A DNA stretch of 64,000 bases. Source: Roseomonas sp. (GTDB lineage: Bacteria > Pseudomonadota > Alphaproteobacteria > Acetobacterales > Acetobacteraceae). The stretch covers positions 1 through 64,000 of the forward strand of contig JADCER010000005.1 of NCBI GenBank assembly GCA_020249925.1, in the 5' to 3' direction. Every line of letters begins with the position of its first letter. Positions within the stretch are counted from its first letter, which is position 1. Both the position numbers and the translations under genes were made by a program. The notes under the pieces were generated by a model. The model was not told where the DNA came from. It worked only from the letters and a program-made list of their open reading frames with translations, and made no database searches. Below are positions 1 through 8,542 of the stretch, one piece after another.

Positions 1-33
1 CAGTACTGAATTGCCGCATTCACGCTCATCAGG

Positions 34-393
34 CTAACCCTCATTATCGTTTGCAGCTACGCCTCTTGTCGGCAAAATATCCGAAAGAAGCCATCTCGGG
101 CACCGGGGCGAAACCCTGTAGGGTTGTGGCAATTCTCCCCTTTGCACTTGACGCCAAAAAGAACTTAGCCCCTGATTTCGCAGCTTGGCGGCTTCTTGAG
201 CCGTCAAATAACGTAACCCGTCGGTGAGACCCTGACGCACCTTCGAGGTTTCAGGCTTGTTCTCAGCAGCCCTTTCTCCAAGGGTGAGAATGTCTTTGCC
301 GATAGCCTCGACATTAATGGCTTTGCTGGCACCGCTCTGCGACTTTCCCAGACCACGCTGACCTGACCGGATTTTCGTTTTCAATTTAGCCAT
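34..393 (-). CDS. AlpA-like helix-turn-helix DNA-binding protein
   Basis: Protein of 119 aa. The N-terminal 20 residues are strongly basic (MAKLKTKIRSGQRG). The C-terminal half (about residues 60-108) reads RYLTAQEAAKL, then a second helix, then PRWLLSDIL, which is the layout of AlpA/excisionase-type winged helix-turn-helix proteins. That family (established) regulates or performs excision of prophages and islands. The long basic tail is unusual, as AlpA proteins are typically 60-90 aa. It is the only gene left of tRNA-Thr, and the flanking DNA is more AT-rich than the rest of the window. I infer a mobile-element regulator, but no integrase is visible in the window. Family assignment rests on pattern only. 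Confidence 0.6.
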   Translation of the reverse strand: MAKLKTKIRSGQRGLGKSQSGASKAINVEAIGKDILTLGERAAENKPETSKVRQGLTDGLRYLTAQEAAKLRNQGLSSFWRQVQRGELPQPYRVSPRCPRWLLSDILPTRGVAANDNEG

Positions 394-1371
394 GAGTTTA
401 TCCTGATTTTTCTTAATGTATCAGGCCAGAGAAAACCAAGCTAAAATCTTAAGATTATCCACTTTGGCGCTCTGTGCCCTTAGAGTGCCATGATACTTTA
501 TCGTCTTGCAAAAAGTAATAGATTACAAAAAAATTATTTTGATCTTGCTCGCATGATTAATGCCCAATGCAGTTGGCGAAGTTGTCATGCTTACTTTCTG
601 GACGAAGCTTGAAAAAATCCAGGTGGATTTCCGACGTCCGTGAACCCATCAGTTCTTAATCATGCAAAATTCAGTGTTATCGGTGGGTAGCTTGGAAATA
701 TGAAATACCTCACATGCGGCCCTCCTTTTCTGCGCGCAGGAGCAATTGGCAGCATCCTGCGACTGGAAAAATAGCCATTTCATCCGTCTTCCGGGATGCT
801 GAGGGCGCTATAAAAGGCAAGTGATGAAGCCTCCGCTTCCTCCAGATCACTATATCACTCTCACCGTGGGTTTCAGCGGCAGCTGAGGCGCTCACTCACG
901 CCGGTGGAGGATAGGCGCCTTACTGGTGCCTTCGCCCCGGATCGAGCTGCGAGGACGGAAGGCTTCGCGGGAACGTGCGGCAAGGGTTTGGATTGGCGCG
1001 AAGGGGCTCTGCGAGTTGAGTTGACGCCACCCGGTACCGCAGCGCCCGAGCCAAGCCTGATGGCCCCCAGAGGGTCAACGCATGGCGTTGGAGATCACGC
1101 CCTGGGTCAGCGTCAGCATACACCGATGCCCAAGCCGAGCCTTCATCTCGGCTACCATCTGACCAGGCTGTGCGGCTGTTCGAATGGCGCTACGCCAGGG
1201 CGCGGATGAGATGTCCGCCCAGCATAGACGCCGCGACCATCCACGAGACGAGCAGGCACCGGAACCGAGGCCATGCCCATCCAGCCAACCCAATCTGGCA
1301 CCATAGTGGCACCAAAATGCTTTTCTGAGGAGTTTTTTGCAGAGTAGGCGTCACTAAATCATTGATTTTAA
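394..1371. other. 978-bp stretch without a recognisable gene, next to tRNA-Thr
   Basis: No open reading frame here resembles a known protein. The short frames (61-101 aa, both strands) have arginine/serine-rich, non-globular compositions typical of shadow frames. The left part (about 400-720) is clearly AT-richer than the chromosome, with a small dyad GTAAT-AG-ATTAC at 515-526 and an A/T run after it. The right part (about 900-1300) is GC-rich again. GGCACCA occurs at 1297-1303 and 1308-1314 and is the inverse of the tRNA-Thr 3' end at 1372-1378. I read this as the non-coding edge of an integrated element or decayed DNA; this is inference. Confidence 0.5.
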
Positions 1372-1446
<75 letters not shown>

Positions 1447-1585
1447 CCAAAAAACACGAACCTTGGGAACCGGCGCGTCATACCCCCTGCCAAGCCTTCG
1501 CACAACCATCCCCATATCCCCACGTCCTGCTGCTCCGTGAACCTGAGGGGGAGCCAAGCGGTGAGTGTCATGTTAGGCTGACAGC

Positions 1586-2581
1586 ATGCGTGCCCGGATC
1601 ATCATCCCGATAGTGTTGCTTTTGCTTGGCCTGGCAGGCGTCTGGGTCTGGCGCGGCCTGCCGCCAGCGGTTGCCGTCGCCTCCGCGACCCTCGGCCCCG
1701 CTGTGCAGGCGGTTTATGCCACTGGCAATGTGGAGCCAGTGCATTGGGCCAGGGTTGGCCCGGCGGTGCGCGCGCGCATCACCGCCGTGCTGGTGGAAGA
1801 AGGTGCGCGGGTTGAAGCCGGCCAGCCCATGGCGCAGTTGGATGATCGCGAAGCCCGGCATCGTGTTGAGGAAGCCGAAGCCCGCGCCAATTTCGCCCAG
1901 GAGGATTTGACACGCGTGCGCGCCCTCGTGGCGCGCGACGTCGCCTCCCGCGCTGCACTCGACCGCGCTGAGGCTGAAGCCCGCGCCGTGCGTGCCGTGG
2001 CGGAAGCCGCGCAGCGGCGCCTTGATGATTACATCGTCCGCGCACCTTCCGCCGGCCTGGTGCTGCGCCGCGATGCCGAAGTGGGGGAGGTGGTTGATAC
2101 CCCCGCGGCCCTGTTCTGGATTGGCGAGCCGAAGCCGCTTCGCATCACCGCCGAGGTGGATGAGGAAGACATCGCGCAAATCCGCGACGGCCAACGCGCC
2201 CTGCTGCGTGCCGATGCTTTTGCCGGGCAGGTATTGAACGCGACAGTGACGCAAATCACGCCCAAGGGTGATGCGACGCGCAAGGCCTATCGTGTGCGCC
2301 TTTCCCTGCCGGATGACACACCGCTCATGATCGGCATGACGGTGGAAGCAAATATCGTATTGCGTGAAACCGCGAATGCCGTGCTGATCCCACCTGCGGC
2401 ACTTCGCGGCGATCATGTGTTTGTCGCGCAGGGTGAAGTCGCACGGCGGCGGCAGGTGAGCGTCGGTGTCCAAGGCCCACGCGCTGTTGAAATCCGCCAA
2501 GGGGTAGCGGCGGGAGATATCGTTGTGCTTGATCCGCCGCAGAGCCTGAAGGATGGGCAGGCGATACGCCTAAGGCCATGA
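1586..2581 (+). CDS. HlyD-family periplasmic adaptor subunit of an ABC exporter
   Basis: 331 aa. An N-terminal membrane anchor (about residues 5-22) is followed by a lipoyl-like half (about 50-88, VLVEEGARVEAGQPM), an alanine/arginine/glutamate-rich alpha-helical hairpin (about 90-145), the second lipoyl half (YIVRAPSAG) and a C-terminal beta-barrel. This is the membrane-fusion protein architecture (established), bridging an inner-membrane transporter to the outer membrane. Its stop overlaps the start of the permease gene by ATGA, so adaptor, permease and ATPase form one operon, MacAB-like in layout. Unlike MacB, the ATPase is a separate polypeptide. The substrate cannot be told. The long antisense frame over this gene is a shadow. 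Confidence 0.88.
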   Translation: MRARIIIPIVLLLLGLAGVWVWRGLPPAVAVASATLGPAVQAVYATGNVEPVHWARVGPAVRARITAVLVEEGARVEAGQPMAQLDDREARHRVEEAEARANFAQEDLTRVRALVARDVASRAALDRAEAEARAVRAVAEAAQRRLDDYIVRAPSAGLVLRRDAEVGEVVDTPAALFWIGEPKPLRITAEVDEEDIAQIRDGQRALLRADAFAGQVLNATVTQITPKGDATRKAYRVRLSLPDDTPLMIGMTVEANIVLRETANAVLIPPAALRGDHVFVAQGEVARRRQVSVGVQGPRAVEIRQGVAAGDIVVLDPPQSLKDGQAIRLRP

Positions 2582-3822
2582 ACCTGATTTTCGATCTGGC
2601 GCGGGGTATGCTTTCCCGCCGGCGTCGGCAAACCCTGGTATCCGTAATGGGGGTTGCCTTGGGGGTGGCGTTCTTCATCGCCATCGCCTCACTCATGCGC
2701 GGCTTTCAGACCTATTTCATTGAACAGGTCATTGATGTGCAGCCACACATCATTGTGAAGGATGAAACACGCCGCCCATTGCCACAGGCGGTGGAGATTG
2801 CCCATCCTGATGGCGCGGTGGCGCTATCAGGTGTGAAACCAACCGAACGCGTGCGCGGCATCCGCGCGAGTGCAGAGAAAATGGCCATCCTGGAAGCGAT
2901 ACCAGGGGTGTTTTCATCGCCCATCCTGACCGGCCAGGCGCTACTCCGTTACGGGTCGCGCGATGTTTCGGTTTCCATCACGGGGATTGAGCCCGCGCGC
3001 TATCGCCGCGTTTCCAACCTTGAAAAGGATTTGATCCAGGGCAGCCTGGAGGATTTGCGCAGCACCGCCAATGGGTTGATCATCGGCATTGGGCTTGCGC
3101 AAAAGCTTGGTGTTGCCTTGGGCGATACCATCATCGCTGTCTCGCCTAGGGGCATCAGCCTGCAAATGAAGATTGTGGGTATTTTCCGAACCGGGTTGGC
3201 CACGCTCGATAATCAGGCCGGCTATACGCTGCTCAAGGTCAATCAAATCCTGCAGGACCGGCCCAATGTGGTCAACCAAATCCTGCTTAGGCTGAATGAT
3301 GTGACCGCGGCGGAAACCCTTGCACGGCAGATCGAAGCGCGCTTTGGCGACAGGTCCGAAAGCTGGGAAGAACAGAACCGCAATGTGCTGACGGTTTTCG
3401 TCATTCAGAATGCCATCATGTATAGCGTCACCGGCGCCATTCTATTGGTCGCGGCCTTTGGTATCTACAATATCATCTCGACCGTTGTGTTTGAGAAAAC
3501 GCGCGATATCGCCATCCTGAAATCGCTTGGCTTCACCGAAGGCGATATCCAATGGCTGTTCCTGTTGCAGGGGATGATTGCGGGGCTGCTGGGTGCCGTG
3601 CTTGGCTGCGTGCTTGGCCAGATCATGATCGAAGGCCTGGCGCAAATCCGCTTCAATACCGAAACGCCAGCCGGCAATGACCGCTTTCTGCTGGCGCATG
3701 ATTGGCGGATTTTCGCTGTCGCTTCCTTCTTTGCGCTTCTATCGGCCAGCGTCGCCGCCGTGGTGCCGGCACGCCGCGCGGCGCGGCTTGATCCCGTGCA
3801 GACCATTCGTGGCGCGGCATGA
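2578..3822 (+). CDS. ABC transporter permease, MacB/LolCE (FtsX) type
   Basis: 414 aa. One transmembrane helix near the N terminus (about 20-42), a large extracytoplasmic domain (about 45-270), and three C-terminal helices (about 275-300, 325-350, 378-400) ending in PARRAARLDPVQTIRGAA. That 1+3 topology with a periplasmic MacB-PCD-like domain defines the type VII ABC transporters (established), which push substrates from the periplasm or outer leaflet instead of across the inner membrane. It overlaps the adaptor gene upstream and the ATPase gene downstream by 4 bases each. Probable roles are export of a lipid, peptide or antibiotic. Presence of an adaptor argues for a MacAB-like pump over the Lol lipoprotein system. 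Confidence 0.88.
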   Translation: MNLIFDLARGMLSRRRRQTLVSVMGVALGVAFFIAIASLMRGFQTYFIEQVIDVQPHIIVKDETRRPLPQAVEIAHPDGAVALSGVKPTERVRGIRASAEKMAILEAIPGVFSSPILTGQALLRYGSRDVSVSITGIEPARYRRVSNLEKDLIQGSLEDLRSTANGLIIGIGLAQKLGVALGDTIIAVSPRGISLQMKIVGIFRTGLATLDNQAGYTLLKVNQILQDRPNVVNQILLRLNDVTAAETLARQIEARFGDRSESWEEQNRNVLTVFVIQNAIMYSVTGAILLVAAFGIYNIISTVVFEKTRDIAILKSLGFTEGDIQWLFLLQGMIAGLLGAVLGCVLGQIMIEGLAQIRFNTETPAGNDRFLLAHDWRIFAVASFFALLSASVAAVVPARRAARLDPVQTIRGAA

Positions 3823-4514
3823 ACAACGCCGCGCCACCGCTGCTGGAAGCGCAACACATAACGCGCCGCCTGCCGGAGGGCGTGACGCTGGTGGCGGATG
3901 CGTCGGTGAAGGTGGAGCGCGGCGAATTCATCGCCATCACCGGGCCATCCGGGTCCGGCAAATCATCGCTGCTTTATCTGCTGGGATTGCTCGACCGTCC
4001 TACCCAAGGCCGCGTGCTGCTGGAAGGCCGCGACACCGCAAGCCTGAGTGCGGCGGAACTTGCCAATCTGCGCCTTGCGCGGCTTGGCTTCGTGTTTCAG
4101 TTCCATTTCCTGCTGCCGGAATTTTCTACACTCGATAATGTGCTGATCCCGATCCGCCGGCTTGGCCGCTTGAAGGATGCGGCAGCGCGGGCGCAGGCGA
4201 TGAAGCTGCTGGAAGCACTTGGTATGGCGGAAGCGGCAGCAAAATTGCCGGAACAGCTTTCGGGCGGCATGCGGCAACGCGCCGCCATCGCGCGCGCATT
4301 GGCGAATGACCCTGCCATCATCCTGGCCGATGAACCGACGGGCAATCTGGACACACGCAATGCCGCGGCGGTGTTTGACATTTTCCAGCGCCTGGCCGCG
4401 GAAGAAGGCCGCGCCATTCTGGTGGTGACGCATGATGCGGAACTCGCCAAACGCGCCAATCGGCGGATTCATCTGGTGGATGGGCGGATCGTCAGCGATA
4501 CCCGCGTCGGTTGA
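3819..4514 (+). CDS. ABC transporter ATP-binding protein, LolD/MacB type
   Basis: 231 aa, the normal size for a stand-alone LolD/MacB-type ATPase. Walker A GPSGSGKSS at 42-50, Q-loop Q94 within FVFQFHFLLPEFS, signature LSGGMRQ at 147-153, Walker B AIILADEPT ending in D171-E172, D-loop NLD, and switch histidine H205 (VVTHD) are all intact. The Q-loop neighbourhood is close to the LolD form. It powers the overlapping permease. Its 3' end overlaps the 3' end of the convergent MFS gene by 23 bases (4492-4514), so the two transcripts must share antisense sequence. Confidence 0.92.
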   Translation: MNNAAPPLLEAQHITRRLPEGVTLVADASVKVERGEFIAITGPSGSGKSSLLYLLGLLDRPTQGRVLLEGRDTASLSAAELANLRLARLGFVFQFHFLLPEFSTLDNVLIPIRRLGRLKDAAARAQAMKLLEALGMAEAAAKLPEQLSGGMRQRAAIARALANDPAIILADEPTGNLDTRNAAAVFDIFQRLAAEEGRAILVVTHDAELAKRANRRIHLVDGRIVSDTRVG

Positions 4515-5922
4515 CGAAGAACCCCACCATCACCAGCACCGCTACCAACGCCGCGCCGAAGCTGAAGATGCTGCCAAAGGCCACGCGAAACGCCTCCATC
4601 CCCGCAAGCCCGCGCGCCACACCGGCGACCTCAAGCGCGGCGAAAACCGTACTCAGCAGAGAAGCGGCGGTCACAACACCCAGCGTGCGCGATACCTGCG
4701 AAAGGCTGCCCGCGACACCACGATCCTCACGCGGCATGCGTTCCAGCAATAGATCGGTCACACTCACCTGAAACAGGCCAAGCCCAATGCCCTGTAGCGC
4801 CAGCGCGGCCACCAACAGCACAAGCGCGCCGCCTGCAGCGCCGATGGCGCCAATCAGCCAAAGCCCGAGCGCCGTCATCACCGAACCAATCAATGCCAGC
4901 TGCGCCGCGCTGATGCGCGCCAGCAAAAATCCGGCAAAGGGCGATGCCGCCATCGCCGCCAAATGCCCAATCGCCAACACCAGCCCGCCCCAGCCTGCCG
5001 CCAAGCCAACGCCATGCAGCAGCAGATAGGGCAGAAACAGCAGTACCGCGAAACAGGCGAAATTCACCACAGCGGTTGCAATGCAGGCAAAAAGAAAATC
5101 AGCGTCACGAAAATACTTCAGCGCAATCACTGGCCGCGCAATGCGCCCCGCATGCCTTCCATACCACCAGCCCAAAACCAAAAATCCAAAGGCCAGCGCT
5201 AAGGAGAGCGGATTACCCGCCGCAATATCCGGTGCGCGATTGATCCCCAGCAGCAGGCAACACATCATGCCCGTGATCAGCACCGCGCCGGTCAGATCAA
5301 AACTTTCGCGCCCTGCCGCGCGTGGTGGGGCGCGCAAGAATACACTTAGGGCCAGCGCAAAGGCTGCGAGGGGCGCGCGATACCAATAAACCGCGGACCA
5401 GCCGAAATGCTCCACCAGCACGCCGCCAATCAACGGCCCCAACCCACCACCTGCGGCAAAGCCAAAGGCGTAAAAGCCCAGAATGCGCGGGCGCAAATCT
5501 TCCGTGAAATGGCTGGTGGCCAGCGCAGGCCCGCAGCCAATCACCAGCGCCGCGCCAATCCCCTGCATCACACGTGCGGCCAAAAGCCAGGCGTAGTTTT
5601 CCGCCGTGGCGCAAAGGATGAAGGCCAGAATGCTCCAGGCCAGACCCAGCCGAAACACGCGCAAATAGCCGAAAATATCGCCAAGCCGGCCAATGCCCAG
5701 CATCAGGCTGCCATAGGTCAGCACATAGCAGATCACCACCCATTGAATGCCGGTGCGCCCAAGCTCAAACCGCGCCGTGATCGCCGGAAAGGCGATATTC
5801 ACCGATGTATCCAAGGGCACAATCAGCGTGCCAATCGCGATAATGACCAGCACCAGAATGCCTGGCGCTCCGATGCGCGAAAGTGTCGCCTCAGCGCGCA
5901 AGATACCAGGCTTCAAACGCAC
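4492..5922 (-). CDS. MFS transporter, DHA2 (drug:H+ antiporter) family
   Basis: About 476 aa from GTG 5922; TTG 5901 is the alternative. No in-frame ATG lies near, and the frame's further upstream extension to 6195 is non-hydrophobic sequence inside azlD, so I reject it. TM1 ends with IVPLDTSVNIAFPAI, the DHA2 start pattern; motif A is GRLGDIFGYLRVF after TM2; many hydrophobic helices follow, consistent with 14 TMs. The start overlaps the end of azlD, so it is probably cotranscribed with azlCD and recX. Likely a multidrug or metabolite exporter; substrate unknown. It converges on and overlaps the ABC ATPase gene. Confidence 0.83.
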   Translation of the reverse strand: MRLKPGILRAEATLSRIGAPGILVLVIIAIGTLIVPLDTSVNIAFPAITARFELGRTGIQWVVICYVLTYGSLMLGIGRLGDIFGYLRVFRLGLAWSILAFILCATAENYAWLLAARVMQGIGAALVIGCGPALATSHFTEDLRPRILGFYAFGFAAGGGLGPLIGGVLVEHFGWSAVYWYRAPLAAFALALSVFLRAPPRAAGRESFDLTGAVLITGMMCCLLLGINRAPDIAAGNPLSLALAFGFLVLGWWYGRHAGRIARPVIALKYFRDADFLFACIATAVVNFACFAVLLFLPYLLLHGVGLAAGWGGLVLAIGHLAAMAASPFAGFLLARISAAQLALIGSVMTALGLWLIGAIGAAGGALVLLVAALALQGIGLGLFQVSVTDLLLERMPREDRGVAGSLSQVSRTLGVVTAASLLSTVFAALEVAGVARGLAGMEAFRVAFGSIFSFGAALVAVLVMVGFFVNRRGYR

Positions 5923-6211
5923 CAAGCCCTGCCATGGCACCAACCCCAACCAGGATCGCCGCTGCCAGGCTGCGCGCATAATACTGCACCGCCACCACCG
6001 CCACTGCGGCCACCCAACCTTTCCAGCCATGCGCCGCGAGCGCCGGCATGGCATAGGCCATGAAAATCGGCCCCGGCAGATGCTGCAAGACCACTTCCAC
6101 ATAACGCGGCGGGCGTAGCGCGCGAAACAGCGCATAGCCCCCAGCGCGGCAAAGGTAGGTCGCGAGCGCCATGCCGACAATGGCAAGCAGCACATCAGGG
6201 CGGAGCGTCAT
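5891..6211 (-). CDS. azlD: AzlD-type branched-chain amino acid exporter small subunit
   Basis: 106 aa from ATG 6211, chosen because it overlaps the azlC stop as ATGA; the open frame extends upstream but the extra residues are not hydrophobic. Four membrane helices are expected (LLAIVGMALATYLCRAGGY, the IFMAYAMPAL region, GWVAAVAVVAVQYYA and LAAAILVGVGAMAGLG). AzlD works with AzlC to export branched-chain amino acids and related compounds (established for the AzlCD/YgaZH family). The partner gene lies directly upstream. Confidence 0.85.
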   Translation of the reverse strand: MTLRPDVLLAIVGMALATYLCRAGGYALFRALRPPRYVEVVLQHLPGPIFMAYAMPALAAHGWKGWVAAVAVVAVQYYARSLAAAILVGVGAMAGLGAFEAWYLAR

Positions 6212-6930
6212 TCGCGGCGCAACTCCAACCACGCCCCCAGCGACGCACCGGCAAAGGCGCCGATCAGCAAGGGCCAGGGCTGCCCGAGCCCTGCCTTCCA
6301 GGCCAGCAATGCCAGCGCGCCCGCCAGCAACCAAGGCCAGAAATCACGGCGCACCCCGCGCCAAAGCGGCACAAGGATCGCCACAAAGGTCGCGATGGCC
6401 GCGAAATACAGCGGATGCCCCGCCGGAAACCGCACCGCCGATCCCAGGATATGTCCAAGACCGACCGAAACATTCCAGAAGCACCACAGCGTCACACCAA
6501 TGCCAAGCAGATACCCGGCATCGCGCCCGCCGCGACGTTGCTCAGCGGCGGAAAGGGCGAAGGCATGATCCACCATGAAAGCCAGGCTGCCCCAAAGCTT
6601 CACGCCGCGCAGTTTGTCCAACCAAGGCGCAAGCGCCGCGCCCATCGGCGCCATGCGGATATTCACCACAAGCGCGGCAATGGTGGCCGCCATGATCGGC
6701 GCCGGATCGGACCACAGCTCCAAGGCCAGCAATTGCGAGGATCCCGCGAACAATAGCGCAGCCATCAACACCGTTTCGAGCCAGGATAGACCCTTCTGGT
6801 CCGAAATCACCCCCACCACCAACCCAAACGGAAAAGTGCCAATCACCAAGGGCAAGGCCGTGCGGATACCCCGTGCCACGCCATGCCGGGTGAAGACTAC
6901 CGGCCCTTTGATCTCAGTCTGGTCACTCAT
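6208..6930 (-). CDS. azlC: AzlC family branched-chain amino acid permease
   Basis: 240 aa. Near the N terminus are GIRTALPLVIGTFPFGLVVG and LLFAGSSQ, then VVNIRMAPMGAALAPWL, the characteristic AzlC conserved stretches (the FAGSSQ motif and the N-x-R loop). Seven or so hydrophobic helices follow. AzlC is the large subunit of the AzlCD/YgaZH exporter (established). Its stop overlaps the azlD start and its own start overlaps the recX stop (6927-6930, ATGA), giving a tightly coupled recX-azlC-azlD-MFS unit. No Lrp/AsnC regulator, often found beside azlCD, is visible here. Confidence 0.9.
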   Translation of the reverse strand: MSDQTEIKGPVVFTRHGVARGIRTALPLVIGTFPFGLVVGVISDQKGLSWLETVLMAALLFAGSSQLLALELWSDPAPIMAATIAALVVNIRMAPMGAALAPWLDKLRGVKLWGSLAFMVDHAFALSAAEQRRGGRDAGYLLGIGVTLWCFWNVSVGLGHILGSAVRFPAGHPLYFAAIATFVAILVPLWRGVRRDFWPWLLAGALALLAWKAGLGQPWPLLIGAFAGASLGAWLELRRE

Positions 6931-7529
6931 TCGCGCCGACCTGCGAGCAGCATTTCTTCGGCCTGATCGGGCTCCATCGCCAAGGCGCGGCGCGCGAGGC
7001 CCTGGGCAAAGCCGCCGCGGGCGAGGGCCGCCAAAGCCTTCATGCGCGCCGGCGCATCCGGTGCCACACGCGCGAAGGGGCCAATCCGGCGGCGACGACA
7101 GAACGCGATGGCAGCCAGAAGCTCAGCCTCCTCGCCTTCCGGCAGCGCAGCGGCGGCGGTGTCACTCTCGATCCCCTTGGCTGCGAGGTGCGCGGCAATG
7201 GCGCGGCGGGAATGGCCGGAACGCGCGAGCCGCCGGGCGCGGCTTTCGGCAAAGGCGGCATCATTCACCGCGCCGGCAGCGACCAGGCTTTGCGCGATGC
7301 TGGCGATTTCGCTTGTAAGCGCAGCGGCAGCGGCGGCAATGGCCTCGCGCGGCTGGCCCTCAGCCTCAGCAGCGCGGGCCCAGCGGGCGATGCGGCGTTC
7401 CAGGACGCGCCTGAGCCCTGCCTCGGTCGCGGCAAAGCGCGCCAGATGGGCGAGCGCCGCTTCGCGCAGCCGCGCCGCATTGGGCGGCGGGCCGGCGGCG
7501 CGGCGGGGGCGGCTCTGGGCATCGGACAT
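6927..7529 (-). CDS. recX: RecX family regulator of RecA
   Basis: About 200 aa from ATG 7529 (MSDAQSRPRR). I prefer this to the more upstream ATG because the family starts just before the first helical repeat. The protein is three-helix repeats rich in Ala/Arg: the first around LAHLARFAATEAGLRRVLER, the second around AAGAVNDAAFAESRARRLARSG with HSRRAIAAHLAAKGI, which match the RecX pattern. RecX binds RecA filaments and limits recombination and SOS induction (established). recA itself is not in the window; the neighbour is an amino-acid exporter, overlapped by 4 bases. Confidence 0.8.
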   Translation of the reverse strand: MSDAQSRPRRAAGPPPNAARLREAALAHLARFAATEAGLRRVLERRIARWARAAEAEGQPREAIAAAAAALTSEIASIAQSLVAAGAVNDAAFAESRARRLARSGHSRRAIAAHLAAKGIESDTAAAALPEGEEAELLAAIAFCRRRRIGPFARVAPDAPARMKALAALARGGFAQGLARRALAMEPDQAEEMLLAGRRE

Positions 7530-7638
7530 GGTCGCTTTCTGGCATGGACAGGCCACGCCGCACAAACCGCTTCAAAGTGCCGATTTCCGCGCTATGCTCC
7601 GGGTCAAAGGTGCCTCAAAGGCGCCACAGGAGGAACCC

Positions 7639-8526
7639 ATGAGTGTCACCATCACCCCCGCCAATCCAGCGCGGCCCGATTTTGTTGGCGTGGTTGCCGG
7701 CATTGATCTGAGAAACCCCGTCAGCGCCACCGATGCCGCCGCCATTGATGCCGGCATGGACAAGTTCGGCGTGCTGGTCTTTCACGGCCAGGACATCAAT
7801 GACGAACAGCAATTGGCCTTCAGCCGTAACTTCGGCCCGCTGGAGACCGCGACCGGCGATATCGCCAAGGTCGCTGACCGGCGCCTTGCCATGGAGGTGA
7901 ATGACATCTCCAACCTCGACAAGAATTCCAATGTGCTGGCGCGCGATGATCGGCGGCGCCTGTTCAGCCTGGGGAATATGCTCTGGCACAGCGATTCATC
8001 CTTCAAGGCGACGCCGGCGAAATATTCCCTGCTGTCGGCGCGTGTGATCCCTGGTGAGGGCGGCAATACGGAATTCGCCGATATGCGCGCTGCCTGGGAT
8101 GCCTTGGATCCTGCGATGAAGGCGGAAATCCGCGACCTGATCACGGATCACAGCCAGATTTTTTCGCGCGGGATTCTGGGCTTTACCGACTTCACCGAAG
8201 AAGAACGCCAAAGATGGGCGCCAGTGCCGCAGCGCCTGGTGCGCCGCCATCCCAAGACCGGGCGGCTTTCGCTGTTTCTTTCAGCTCATGCCGGGCAAAT
8301 CCATGGCTGGCCGGTGCCCGAAGCGCGCGCCATGCTGCGTGATCTGACCGAACACGCAACCCAGCGCGAATTTGTCCATGCCCATGTCTGGCGCGCGCAT
8401 GATCTGGTAATGTGGGATAACCGCGTGACCATGCATCGCGCACGGCGCTACCCGGTGGACAAGCCGCGCGATCTGCATCGGACAACGGTGGCGGATAGTT
8501 CGCCGACACTTGCGCAGGCAGCGTGA
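7639..8526 (+). CDS. TfdA-like 2-oxoglutarate/Fe(II)-dependent dioxygenase
   Basis: 295 aa from ATG 7639, preceded by AGGAGG 5 bases upstream; the much longer open frame to the left covers recX antisense. Iron ligands H117-x-D119 in MLWHSDSSF and distal H266 in MWDNRVTMHRARR are present, with R277/R281 placed to hold 2-oxoglutarate. The spacing, and segments such as EGGNTEFADMRAAWDAL and EHATQREFVHAHVW, match TfdA (2,4-D dioxygenase) more closely than TauD. The family hydroxylates a substrate next to an ether, sulfonate or carboxylate, coupled to succinate and CO2 formation (established). The actual substrate here is unknown. It converges on an enolase-superfamily gene. Confidence 0.88.
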   Translation: MSVTITPANPARPDFVGVVAGIDLRNPVSATDAAAIDAGMDKFGVLVFHGQDINDEQQLAFSRNFGPLETATGDIAKVADRRLAMEVNDISNLDKNSNVLARDDRRRLFSLGNMLWHSDSSFKATPAKYSLLSARVIPGEGGNTEFADMRAAWDALDPAMKAEIRDLITDHSQIFSRGILGFTDFTEEERQRWAPVPQRLVRRHPKTGRLSLFLSAHAGQIHGWPVPEARAMLRDLTEHATQREFVHAHVWRAHDLVMWDNRVTMHRARRYPVDKPRDLHRTTVADSSPTLAQAA

Positions 8527-8542
8527 TGGCGTTCTGACGAAA

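Noticed and set aside
515-526. GTAAT-AG-ATTAC dyad as an operator of the AlpA-like gene
   Set aside because: Only 5-bp arms in AT-rich sequence; such dyads are expected by chance and no conserved spacing to the start is evident.
904-1293. Short frames on both strands left of tRNA-Thr, considered as integrase or transposase remnants
   Set aside because: None shows the tyrosine-recombinase R-H-R-Y pattern or any transposase motif; compositions are arginine/serine-rich and not protein-like.
1568-2500. 310-codon minus-strand open frame over the HlyD-type adaptor gene
   Set aside because: It is antisense to a convincing adaptor gene, its product is His/Arg/Gly-rich without family resemblance, and high GC makes such shadow frames common.
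5923-6195. N-terminal extension of the MFS gene
   Set aside because: The extra 91 residues are Trp/Arg-rich and lie over azlD; no DHA2 protein starts like this. A GTG or TTG start inside the azlD end is more likely.
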